DNA of 64,000 nucleotides from Diadema setosum (Eukaryota; Echinodermata; Echinoidea; Diadematoida; Diadematidae), in contig CM067062.1 of assembly GCA_033980235.1 (NCBI GenBank), positions 10,815,027 through 10,879,026 on the forward strand, written 5' to 3'. Under the pieces are notes generated by a model. The model was not told where the DNA came from. It searched no databases and saw only the letters and a program-made list of their open reading frames with translations. This document shows positions 11,201 to 24,200 of the stretch, one piece after another. Numbering within the stretch: the first letter of the stretch is position 1; every line of letters begins with the position of its first letter. Made by a program: the position numbers and the translations under genes.

Positions 11201-14200
11201 TGTACCCAGTTTAGTCATTGCGTGGTGACTATTTGCTTGAGTCTGGGGATCCAAATGTCAAAAGCTGTGTGTAGTAATGAGAGAATACTAAGTCTTTCAA
11301 AGATACATTGAACCCCTACAGTTGACCATCAACCTCTGAAAAGGTTCATCATAAGTGTACTACCAAAACTTGGCTTCAGGCTCCATAATTCTTGCTGGCG
11401 ATTTGCTTTTCTCCCATGTTCACTACAAAAATCACCTTAATTTCAGAAAACATACACATCAAAGTGCATTTTCCATCGAATGAAATCCAACCTGCATCAA
11501 ATCTAGTGTTATCTTGTATTATGTCACCCCGATGCTACATGCACGAATGGTATCTGAAGGTTCATTATAAGATGTTCTAGTATGAAAACCCTTTCACATG
11601 TAAGAAATGAATTTCTACATCTACATTTGAAACATGAACACTTTGATATCAACCTTTGACAAAAACAGTTTAAGAATAACCAATAAGTATACACTGCTTT
11701 TTCTTTATAGACTCAAAGTGGGTTAACAATTTCTACCAAAATTCAAGAAATCAACAATATTTACTGAACAAAACAAAATAGAGAATTAAAGAACAAAACA
11801 AAAGATACAAACATGAACAAAACAAAATAGAGAATTAAAGAACAAAACAAAAGATACAAACATGAACAAAACAAAATAGAGCATTAAAGAACAAAATAAA
11901 AGATACAATCAATGACTTTTATCTTATCAGATCATTAACCCTTTTCTACCCAGAGTGCTTGATGAAAACTTTAGCACGCATTTCTGTAAGTATGGGATCC
12001 GAGATTTGATTGCATCCCTTTATTACATACAGGGAACTTACCTCCATTTGTTCCAGTTTCTCTTGTTTCTTCCGTATTTCCTGTAAGAGACACCATCAAG
12101 AGAGGACAGATAGATGACTAGCTATAACACACTGTATAATTTATTCAAATTCAAGATTTTTTTCTTAAATGTCTTATTTATGTCGATGAAGGGCAATTTG
12201 TCAATCACTTGCATGGTATATCACTAAACAGCTACTGGGTATTTCACTTTAACCCTAACTAGGCCGGGGGGGGGGGCCTCCGAGGCCCCCCCCCTCGACG
12301 TTCCGCGCGATGTATCGCTAACGTGAAAAGCTTTCGCCGCGACGTTTCATGACTTTTTTCTGTCGAGTCTCCCGCATCTTTTGACACCAAATTTGCGATG
12401 CCCGGGCGCGCGGTTCCGAAGTTTCGCATAAATATGTACATGCATGTCAGACCAAAAATTGCTCAAAAACGTGAATTTGTGTACAATTTCAATGGAAACT
12501 GTGCTTACAGTCAAATTTCATAAAAGCATGATTATTTTGGGGTTTTATTGATTAAAATCAATTAATAACATATTTTCTTGTTCGAAACAATGTCGCGGAT
12601 AAGTTTCATCGAAAAAACAATGAAAAACATAAAGTCGAAAAAACAAAGAAATACATAAGAAATTAAAAAAACAATAAAATACTTAAAAAATTTTTTCGGA
12701 TAGCTCAATTTTTTTCTTATATATTTGCTTAGGACGCTAAAAAGAATATTTACACAAAAAATGTGCCCATTTCGAGCTTTATTTAGTGATTTATACCAAA
12801 TTGTCCGATTTCATGCATCATTATGCATAAATTAGCATAATTTAGCATAAATGACAATTTTTTTAAAATCTAACTTCGTAGTACTTTAGATTACACCATA
12901 GGCAATGTGTGTGCCAATTTTCGTCGCGATCACGCGGTCGACGGCCGAGATCTGGAGGGGGGGCCTGGGAGGCCCCCCCCCCGGCTCTATGATCTACCTA
13001 AATAGCCCGGCCTAGTTAGGGTTAAGAGGCTGATCAGATAAATAAGAGTATGAAATATCTCTTACATACCTGATGTGAAAAGAAATCATTAATTTATGCA
13101 GTCACCATATCATACTATACCACATTGTCGTACCGTACCATACCGTATCGTTTCATATCATATCATATCATCATCTTAATCACATCAAATCATATTGCAA
13201 ACTGCATGATGAAAGTAAGCAGGTCCTGGGCCAAACCATAACATTGAGGCTTACAAAGATTATGGAAGTACAGCACATCACATTATTTGAACATTACACC
13301 CCATCAGAGGTGTTCCCTCTCAGTTTGGGATAAAAGTTTAAATTTCATATTTACATTTGCGCAATAATCAAATATGATTAATTAGCTCTTTCTTCAGTGC
13401 TGATCACCTACAATGAGGAGATTATGAAAAAAAAATACCTTGATTTCACAGCAAGGCTAGACACCTTGATTGAAGAAAACTGTAAATAAACAAGAGACCT
13501 GCGGGTCTAGCGCTCACCAGAGTATCGCAAGTTCACTTTTCACGCAGTCACTAATCTAAATTATTCACAGCTCTACTAAAATTTGACCAGGCATTCTCAA
13601 GTAGAAGATGAAAATGTACAATAAGGGCCTAAATTTTTTAAGATTCCTTAATTTGTGAGGATTGGGGCCCCCTGGGGCCCTCTGGGTGGGGCATGGTGCC
13701 CATTTTGATAAATTGAGATCCTGACCCCCTAGGGATGCTACCTGCCAAGTTTGACGAAAATCCATCGTGAGGTTTTCAGGAAGAAGATGAAAATGTACTT
13801 GGACCTTCCCATCCCCCCCGCCCCCAAGAGGGGCACCCCTGGATCTGCTATGAACAAACTTGAAACTACAGTCATTAATGTAATCACTCATAGTATTATC
13901 TTAGCTCTATAACTTCTGATTCTAGAGAAGATTTTTAAAGATTCCTTCATTTTGGGGGGTTTGGGCCCCCTGGGGGCCCCCTGGGTGGGGCATGGTGCCC
14001 AGTTTAACAAATTGAGATCCTAACCCCCTAGGGATGCTACCTGCCAAGTTTGGTGAACATGGGTCATGGGGTTCTCAAGAAGAAGATGAAAATGTACAAT
14101 TTAGGCCCCATTAGGACCCCTCCCCACCTCCCTCCCCTGGGTCCCAAGTGGGGCACCCCTGATTCTGCCATGAACAAACTTGAAACTACAGTCATCAATG

Positions 14201-17200
14201 TACTAACTCATAGTATTAACTAAGCTCTATCACTTCTAGAGAAGAAGATTTTTACAGATTCCTCAGGTGAGCTAAAAATCTGCCAATCAAAGTTATCGTC
14301 ACAACATTCTGCTCTCCTTTCTACATATTTGTGATCAAAGAAGTGAATACTAAACTGTAAAATTAGTCCGTGAAAAATTCAGATTTCTACATCATAATCA
14401 GTGACAGGAGCTATGTTACATCACAGCGCAGTAGAGTATATTTACATAGTAGCTGCGCTATACAAATTTGTCTAGTTATTAATTATTATTATTATCATAG
14501 AAGAGAGCTAATGTATGTCTTGTTTCTAAATGAATGAATGAATAAATCAATCAATGAAGCAATACAGTGAATGAACACACGATATGCACATGTTCTGACC
14601 TCTTCTAGGTCTTTCTGCTTGTCCTCAGCACTCTTCACTTCTTTCTTCATGGTTCCTACTGGTATAGCTAGCTTCTTCTCAGGATGACTGCACCTGTCAA
14701 AGCCAAAACAAAAGAGAGATACAGTTGAACCTCTATTATCCGGCCTCCCTTTATCCGGATCTCTCTATTATCCGGACGCAATCTCGCCGTGATTTTTTTT
14801 TAATAATTACAGGAAGAAAGGGGGATTCCCAACTCCTTGAAAACTCCTACCCAAACACACATGAATTACATATTACTTCCAATATGATTAACATACATTG
14901 CATCAAATTTCCTTCCAAATTGCTTACCTTCAGACATTTCAACATCCCGAAACATCCCCAAATGTAACAATGAAAAGGTTGCAGCATACACATTACTACA
15001 TGTGGTACTACAATGGGCTACATCAGTACATGTGTATGTATATGTACATGTATAAAGCATTGAGTCTCCCGTATCCGGCCAAATCCCTTATCCGGATGAG
15101 CCCCGGTCCCGACTTGTCCGGATACGAGAGGTTCAACTGCACAATAGTATATGAATAGAGAATGGTCATTACTGCGATGGTACAAGATTTCACATGAGGT
15201 GATAGAAGCCTCTTTCATCATCTTTCACCAAAAGCAAAATCTTGTCCTATTGCACGAGTACAGAGCATACACTATTTGTTTTATAAACACTTCGGACATC
15301 AACAAATTCAGTCCACACCGATTCTTGAATATACTTCAGAAATGGTAAACCACTCTTCATGAAATTGGAATTTCATTGTATTATGGCACAGCAGTTATAT
15401 GCAGATATATATGTATTTGTGTTTATGATTGTGTAATTTTTGGTAAAAAATGGAAAATAAATGAAATGAAACTGTAAGTCACAAGATGAGCAGTCAATCA
15501 ATCAGAGAACAAGAATCTTTTTACATGCTGTATAATCTTATATCAAAAGCAAGAATGTTATGGTACATGTAGGTTGTAACTCACACACTAAAGCTCATTA
15601 CAAGTTTGTCATAGCAACCAAGAGGGTCACAGCTTCGCCGGCTTATTCAAATAACACTAGCCTTTGCTCTTTTCTCTTCTTTATCTATCAGTTTTCGTTT
15701 TTACTGCTTGCTTGAAGAGAAGTGTTTGGTTGGTGTATGATGAAAATTATGTAATCCAGAAAGTATTTATAGTCAGATAATTATTCTATCTTCCTTTGTA
15801 TACATACAGTACATGCATACATATATATAAAATTCATTGGTGCTGAAACAAATCACAGCATTAAATCCTACAGCCAGCTGACCTCAGAAATGTGAAGTAT
15901 ACTCTTACAGTTGTTACGTGAATTATTATTACAAGACATAATATTGAAAATATTCATCTATGCATTCGGCCATTACACTGAGTTTTACAATGGTATCAAT
16001 AGTAAGAATTTCAATTAAAAAAAAAAGGAAGAAAAAAAAAAGAAAGAATAAAATACCTGTTGATGGCAGAATCCTTGCTCATGGAGCACTGCCAGTCCTC
16101 TGGGTAGGTGATACCGATGGTACTTGTAGAGAATGGCAGCTGACGCCATCGTAGGCAGCAGTCTAATTTTATGTTTGTTTCAAGTGAAGAGTAACAGAAG
16201 AGTAAACAGCTTTAATGCCCATTGAAACCACAGTCTAAACTGATGTAAATGTTTTATGACAAAGTTAGATGACTAATTATATTAGTCACCTATACCAACG
16301 TAGTTGACATCACTGGCACGAACTGGGTGAAGAGTCACTCCAACAGAAATAAAGCATGCCTGGAAGTCACCACTTCTAAATCAGTTAGTGACTTCCCTGC
16401 AAGTAAAGCAGCTTACAAGAGTTTTCAAATTTTATGCTTGTTACCTTCACAAGGACTTATCCATTGGAAACAAAATATTACTACGTTGAGTTTGCCTGAC
16501 TGAGCACAATGTTGATTTGCCACAATTGTATTTGATTTTTTTAGTTGACAGCATATTTAATTTCACTGCAACTTAAACAGCTAATCTGTCACAAATTATA
16601 CCAAAAACTATATATATGTAACTGATGATACAACTGTTCTTTAATCCAAATTCAAAGAAGTTAGTGTAACATCTTGTCTCTCTGTTGCCATGACAAAGTG
16701 ATTCATCTTTCATGGAAAATACAGTGTATACTCTCTCCTTGGTCAACATCTGGACAAGGGGGCTTGGAATGGCAGAAATAACTTACTGCACTGCAGCATT
16801 GTGGGTAGCTGCATGGCCCTCTTTCTGATGTATTTGGCTTCTTGTGAGGGCGGATCCTTCCAGTTCGAGCTGATGTAGCCATAGTTCTCCCAGAACTTGA
16901 CCACACCTTGGTTGACTGCAATGAGGAATGCAATGACAAAGGTCAATGGAGAGTAAATGGAAAGGTGATGAATTAATGGCTCAAAGGAGATTCATACAAC
17001 AACACAATACCTCATTTCTGCTGATACAACACAGAAATAAAACAAACTTTTAACTACTGCAATTCCAATGATGTCCATCCCCCCCCCCTGAATAACACAC
17101 TATTAAACGGTGATATACAGGATTTTCTATATCCCAAAGATTAAACACAGCAGACACAAATCGCACACTCAAAAACCAGAGCTTTTGCATGCACATTTTC

Positions 17201-20200
17201 AAATGCTGGATCGATCTGCTGTCTGGAATACTTTACCAAAACAACTCTACCTTTGTGTTTCAGAATAAATGTTTAGAAGGAAACTTTATTCATTGAAGAC
17301 TAGTTCGGAGTGTTTTCAGGCAGGTGTCTATGGAAAATGTGATGTATAGCAAAATCAATTTGTCCACAATGGGTTAAGACTGAACAGTTTGAATTTTAAT
17401 TATGTTGTCTCTATACTTTGTGAATGTTGCATGTTAATTGTACAGCACTTTGATCAGGTCCTATAAAAGTGCTCAATAAGGAATGATTATTATTATTATT
17501 GTTTTTATTATATCAAAAACCAAAACAAAAGAGGAATATTGAAATGTGGATCACATTGAACTCCACGTCAGTATGGGTGTGTGACGAGAGAAGAACCGTC
17601 GTCTGATCTCAAGGCTAAGTCTTGTACAGAAATGGGCTGATTAAACATAACTTAATACATTAGCAAGACATGTGCAGGAATGTATCTCTCAAAATCTGAC
17701 CATAGTGTAACAGCTTCTTCTCAAGTTACACCCTTTACTATCATGGAACAAATGAAAGCATATTTAAACATGGATGAAAGTAAGAGTACACTCTAAACAC
17801 ATTGCATAATCCAGTAACAATTTCAGCTACAACACTGAAAACAAATAATTGTTCAAAATTAGATATCTTTCAATATTTTGTGGAAACTGAGAGTAATATA
17901 ACAATTTGGCTGTTACTAAACTCAAACAACAAAAGCATTGAAAAAGTAAAGTTAAGAAATGCTTAATTATTCTTTCTCTCAATACAAAACATAAAAATAG
18001 ATAAAGGAAATAAAATGGTAAAATTGTGCAAGAGTGGGTCTAGACTAAAAAAACAGTGCTCAGGGTAAGTGAAGCCTGTTAATTATATTGAGATGAAAGG
18101 CAATCACTGTGCCTACTAATTCATTAGGTCCTTAAGCATAACTATCCTGTGCATGAAAACTGCCTGCCACTACAAACATTATCTAATATAGGCCACTGAG
18201 GAGCTGTTTAATTATGCCATACCATCAAGCTGCATCAGCCTCTACCCCTGTGACCTCCGGACTGGTGATGAACAATTGAACATCCTCCTAGGAACTGTTT
18301 CATGAAAGATGTCAGCCATGACAAGTTGTCAGTCTCTGACGTCAGTCTCTGACAATTTCAGCCAAATCCTTGGCTTTGATAGGCTGAGAAGCTCTGGTCA
18401 GTGACTGTTACTGTGGTGATTATCACAGACTGACAACTTGCCTGAATGTCAGGGCTGACAACTTTGATGAAACGGTGCCCAGACTTTCATAGTGGTATGT
18501 AATTTGGGAACAACAATTTTCCTGGGAGAATGGTCCAAAACTCACAAACACATAAATAATTATTATAAAGGTTGTTGCAAGGCAAACTGTGAGACTGAAA
18601 TATGAACTGAAATATCAACAGAATGATTTGTGTGCAAATCATTCTGTTGAGGAGCCTATTAACTGACCTATGCCAATGTCTTTCCAGTACTGCACCATGT
18701 GTTCACCCAGAGACTTCAGTAGGAGTCTGTACTCCTTGTTGTCAGCAAAATCCTGCTTGTTGTGGGTCGGCTCCAGGACGATATATGGAATGTTGACAAA
18801 ACCCAGGATACCACTGCACATACTGGAAGGGAACAAGTTTGTGTGATGTGATATGATCACTATTTTTTAACTAGAAATGTCGCTACAGCGACTGGTTATA
18901 CCCCCGCCAAACAACATTTCATAAGCTTTGGTCAAAACAACATTTCATAAGCTTTGGTCAAAAAACTGAGGAAGTAGTTAAATCCGCAAGATCTTTCCTT
19001 GATCTTCTGCCATTAATATGCCGTTACCATGGTAACGTACTTTCGGGTACTGTCGAAAAATGCGTCTTGCACATCTACAACCAAAGGCACACATCTGTAC
19101 CAAGTTTCATGGAAATTGGGCAAAAACTGAGGAAGTAGTTTGCAACACAAAATTTTCCATCATTTTGGCTCATAATATGTGAGCTGTTACCATGGCAACA
19201 TACTTTTTGTCACTGTCAAGAAATGTGTCATGCTGACCTATATCCTAAGACAAACATTCAATATGATTTCCATGAGAATTGGAAGAACACTGATGAAGCA
19301 GTTTTGCCATGAAGCAGTTTTGCCATGAAGCATTTTGCCCTATATTTTACCAATAACATGCCGTTACCATGGCAACACACTCTTTGCCACTGCGGAAATA
19401 TGTGTCTTGCACATTAACATATTCAGATGAACATCTGTACCTAATTTCATAAAAATTGATCAAAAACTGTGGGAGGAGTTCGTGACGCAAGATTTGTACC
19501 CATTTTTGCCCATAATATGCCGTTACCATGGCAACGTACTTTTGGGTACTGTCAAAAAATATGTCTTGCACATCTACCAACCCAAGGCACACATCTGTGC
19601 CAAGTTTTATGGGAATCGGTTGAAAACTGAGGAAGTAGTTCGCGACGCAAGATTTGCAACGGACCGACCGCCCGACCGACCGCCCGCTGATTCCTATATA
19701 CCCCCTTCAAACTTCGTTTGGCCGGGGTATAATAATTGTACTTTTTTCCTTCTTTTTTCCACCCTTTTTTTCTTACAGTATTTTTATGGAATACTCTGAT
19801 TTCTGATCGTATCTATTTTTGTTATGCAACTGTTATGAAAATCAATAAGGACAGTAAAAAAATATGATCACTTCACATGCAATTTTTCAGACTTCTAATT
19901 ATTCTTCTTGCAAACAGTTTCAGGGAGCAGTCTGTCACTACTGTAAAAGCCGTTATTTTTGTGTACAGATATTTTCGCAAATGAAGAGGTCACAGACATT
20001 CTTGCGAGATGTTATCACGATTTTACACCGAGGGTATCGTAAGTGTACTAATGCCTGTCTCTGCATTCTGCAAATTTAATACGATGAAGATCGGGTGGTG
20101 ATAGTTTTGCATGTTGTTAAATTAGTAGCTAAAAACTGATTTGAGAAATTTGAAAAAAAATAAACTCAAACTCTCTCTCTCTCTCTCTCTCAAAAAGCTT

Positions 20201-21170
20201 TTATAGTATTTCATGATTGCTTCCTTTTCAGAAAAAAAAAAGTAGTTTCTCTTTCAAAGAATACTGCCACATGAAAAAGTCACAAACAAACAGTGAATGT
20301 TCAAATAATTGAAATAAAAGTGGTGTAGATTACATTAAGGCACCTCCACTTGAGGTAATAGTATATGTCTTCAAGGAAATGGAGAAATAGAGTTCCCTTT
20401 CACACCCTATCAATTAGTATATCTGAAAATTACACCTACATTCCTGTTTCACATAAAATGAAAGAATGCAGTGCAGTCTCATTTAAACAGAATAATACTC
20501 ACATTCTGTTTCTGGACAAATTGTAAATATTCTATTTTCATTTCTTTCTTTCTTTTTCGTTACCAGTATTTGCCAACCCTAATCCTCAATTATCTCCTTT
20601 TTGTGGGTCATCATTTCCTTAATTATTTCCACTGTTAGAGCTTCAACATCAGTCAGTAACTGCTATACAGGGAGGGGAAGAAATGGGGACAAAAAAATGG
20701 GAGAAACTATCCTTAGTTTAACTCTGCAGCTGCAGGGCACAATTACGTGAAGAACAAATTTTAACTCGGTGTAAGCTGTAACTGCAAGGCATCATTACAG
20801 CCTTCTGTTAGCTACAACACCTTCACAGGATAATGACCCCTAAACTTTGCTCCATGGGGGGGGGGGGGGGGGGGAGTTAAAAAATAGAATTGTGAGAGTA
20901 GAAGGTCTTTGGGGTCAAATCAGAGAGAGAGAGATTAAAAAAAAAGAGAGAAAAAAAAAGAAGAGAAATAGAGAAGAGAGTTTGTTAAGTCAAACTAAAA
21001 TAAAGCTCTTTGTTTGTTTGTCTTTGTTGTTGTTGTTTGTTGTTGAGGTTTTTTTTTTTTAAGCTGCTTTTTCGGTCATTTGATTTTTATTTTTGCAAAT
21101 TGCTCCCACGATATCTTTAAAGAGCAAAGCCAACACAATCCCACTCTCTAGCAGAAGAAAAGAAGAAAAA

Positions 21171-21215
<45 letters not shown>

Positions 21216-24200
21216 GGGGGGGGGGGGGGATTGTCAAACCAAAACGCAAGACTTACACTCCTCCATCCTGCTGGGGTCCAACCTTCTCGTACATCTTTAC
21301 CAGTCGCTTGCAGTTGTAGATGAACATGCCCTGCTGACGCCTGTTTTCGATGTTCACGCCGAATATGAAGTCCAGTGTCTTGGGCTCCTTCATGGCCTTC
21401 TGTTTGTTGTCGGCCACCTCCTGTTTAATGGCCGCCTCGTCCTTCAAGTCCTGGGCCTTCGCCTGTGCCTGTCGTATCTTCGCCTGTTGGGAGGACAATT
21501 CATATAACATAGACGCTGGACACAAATACATACACACCTTCCTTCCTACACGTTTAACAGGTGAAAAAAATACGAGAATATGATTTCTCGCCGCTTCTTC
21601 CATAAATCGCAATTGGCAGGTGTCCATAAACATATCCATGGTTGAATAAAGTTCATTCTTTCCTTAAAACAAAACAAAAACAGAATATTTAATATACAGT
21701 GGGAATAGTTGGTGTGCAAACATCGTTTAGGGTCTGAAATGGGCGTGTTCACCGTGAAAGTTTAGATCAAGTGCATCCCCGCCGCAATGCTTTTGCCGGA
21801 CAGTGTTGGTCAGTATCTGTTTCGAAAATGATCATGTCCTTTTCTTTCCTCTTAGTAAGAGATGAATAAACATTTCATAATGATTGCCTTATAGTTGTCC
21901 ATAATATCAGCGTAATACAACCCTACCTCTTCCTCCCCTTTTTAGAATGAATTCGTATTGAGGGAAAAGACAAACTACGTGTACTTTCGAGCGGCGAAAG
22001 CCGCGTATATACGTCACCATCCGAATTTGTTCTCTCCAAGAACCTAATTCAACAAAACCGCCACCCGGAGCATAAAACGCTGAAATCCAATAATTAAACG
22101 ACGTACCCGCGAATCTTTGGTGTTGATGTTCTTGAACTTCATTTCCAGCTCCTTCACTTTGCTCACGGCTTCTCGTGCATTCTCGTTTGCTGTGAGGACA
22201 GTTAGACAGACATCAAACATCTTGATGTAAGGATCAACACAGCGTAAGTCGTAAAGACACTAGTTTGAGTCTTCAAAGACACAATGAATGACTGAAAGAC
22301 AAAAGTATTGCAAGTTACGCGGCACATGGCAAACAGGCCGACGTTCTCTTTTTTCATAAACATCATCGCTTGATTACGACTAGAACGCGACAAATCGCAA
22401 GTATAAATCGACACGTGTCAACAATACATGTATTACACTCTCTCATTGTCGCTCCTATAATTATCAGTCTTTTTTTTTTTTTCTTCTCTCTCTCTCTCTC
22501 GATCTTTCCGAGGTAAGGTAGATACTAGTAGAGCACAATTACAAGAATGGCAGTCAAAGACAAGCTACGACATTAACGGACAATCAGACGTGCCTATATA
22601 CCTGTCCTCACTCGGGACCAGGATGCGATGTACTATTAATATAGCACCACACCCCCTTACAATAGGGAGTGCGCCAAGAAAATGTGGCATAGAACACATC
22701 ATCAAGGTTATTGCAATGTACAACAGTATCTTTGAAATCATCTGAAAATGGACTATACTAACAGCAGGGCCTATATACTAAGTTCATGTATTATATACCA
22801 ACCGTATTTGGCTGCTTCCACTGCTCGTGCTGCCTCCATTTCCGATCGCTTCTTGAAGCGGTTGGAGCTATATTTGTACAGTCTGGAAGAAATATTTAAC
22901 CACATACATGTCTTTAGTAATTCTCGCAAGAGAATAACTATCTTACATTCTCTGCGATACGGAGCAAACTGAACTTTGCACATTCATGAAAATAATTTTA
23001 TATGAAACCGACTCCAAATCAAAGAAAGAGGGAGGGGTGGTTTCAGGTACAGAATAAAAACTACCATGTGATTTCTACAACACACTTCGCCCTCTTTCAG
23101 TACAAATATTTCGTCGTTTCTCACGATGTTTGTGCGACATACAAACAATTAAGTTACAAATACGATGACAAAACATCAGACTGTTTATTCGTAATTATAG
23201 GCAGCTCATTATAGTGTTCTTTTTTTCATCAATGTCTTGTATTGCAAAACCTCTTCGGCGTGAAACAAAAGAAGTCTATACTGTAGGCCTACATAATATT
23301 CATGTCAAAATGTTCAAAGTAGGACTAGAAAAGGTTTTCCGTCACGTTTTCCTCAAATCACTTCATTAGGGCTACATAATATCGTTTGTCCTTTATCCGG
23401 TTCTCAGATTCCGATTTCACTGGTTTTGTTAATTGTTTTTCAATATTCTCATTGAAGTCGCTCATAGACAGGTCGGCTTAATTCTTGCAAGGGGCCCGTT
23501 TTAAATTACCAGGTTATGACCGTCTCCACTGTATTCATCAACGTGTGCAGGTTTTCACAGCATTAGCACCGTTTCATTTCCCCTTTGATTTAAGTGGCAC
23601 GTGTGATGGATTCCATCTTTCCCTTAGTGACATGTGTGATGGATTCCATCTTTCCGAAACTCTGCTTGATAAAATGGTAACGACTCTTATCGAAGAAATT
23701 AGGCCTACTACTGTATATCACTGTGTTCTGTCCTGTGACATGACGACTAATTATAATTCAAAAACTGAACCTGAAAGCATCTAGTATGTACTCGCTCTTT
23801 CTATTTCTTTCAATCTTTCCCCAGCAGTTTGCTATCCTGTCGTCAATTATACGTTACCTTGGTTTGTACATGACGTATGTCAGCTTCTTGGTCCGGACTT
23901 TGTTTCCTTGAATGTAAATCTTCATCTTGGGTTCGGCGTACAGGATTGTGGTGTAGGCCCGGAACGAGTGTCGCTCTGGAAACATGCTGAAACAGTGACG
24001 AACGTCGACAAACCCTTCGTTTTATTCAACAATAACAGCCAATGTTGGCATAAAATATACAATGGAATACTATATTTGGTCAGATCCCTCTTAATTATCT
24101 AACATGCATACACTGTACAAGTATAAGGTATAAGTGGTATCGCTACGTTGTATGTGTAACTTGTATTGCATCAACTTGCAATATCTTGTTGCAAAAAGTT

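Noticed and set aside
11766..11910. CRISPR-like direct repeats
   Set aside because: The 49-bp units abut without spacers in an animal intron; this is a minisatellite.
23970..23976. Nearer CCAG acceptor for exon 9
   Set aside because: It breaks the phase set by exon 8; the acceptor at 23987 keeps frame and adds the family GxxPER segment.
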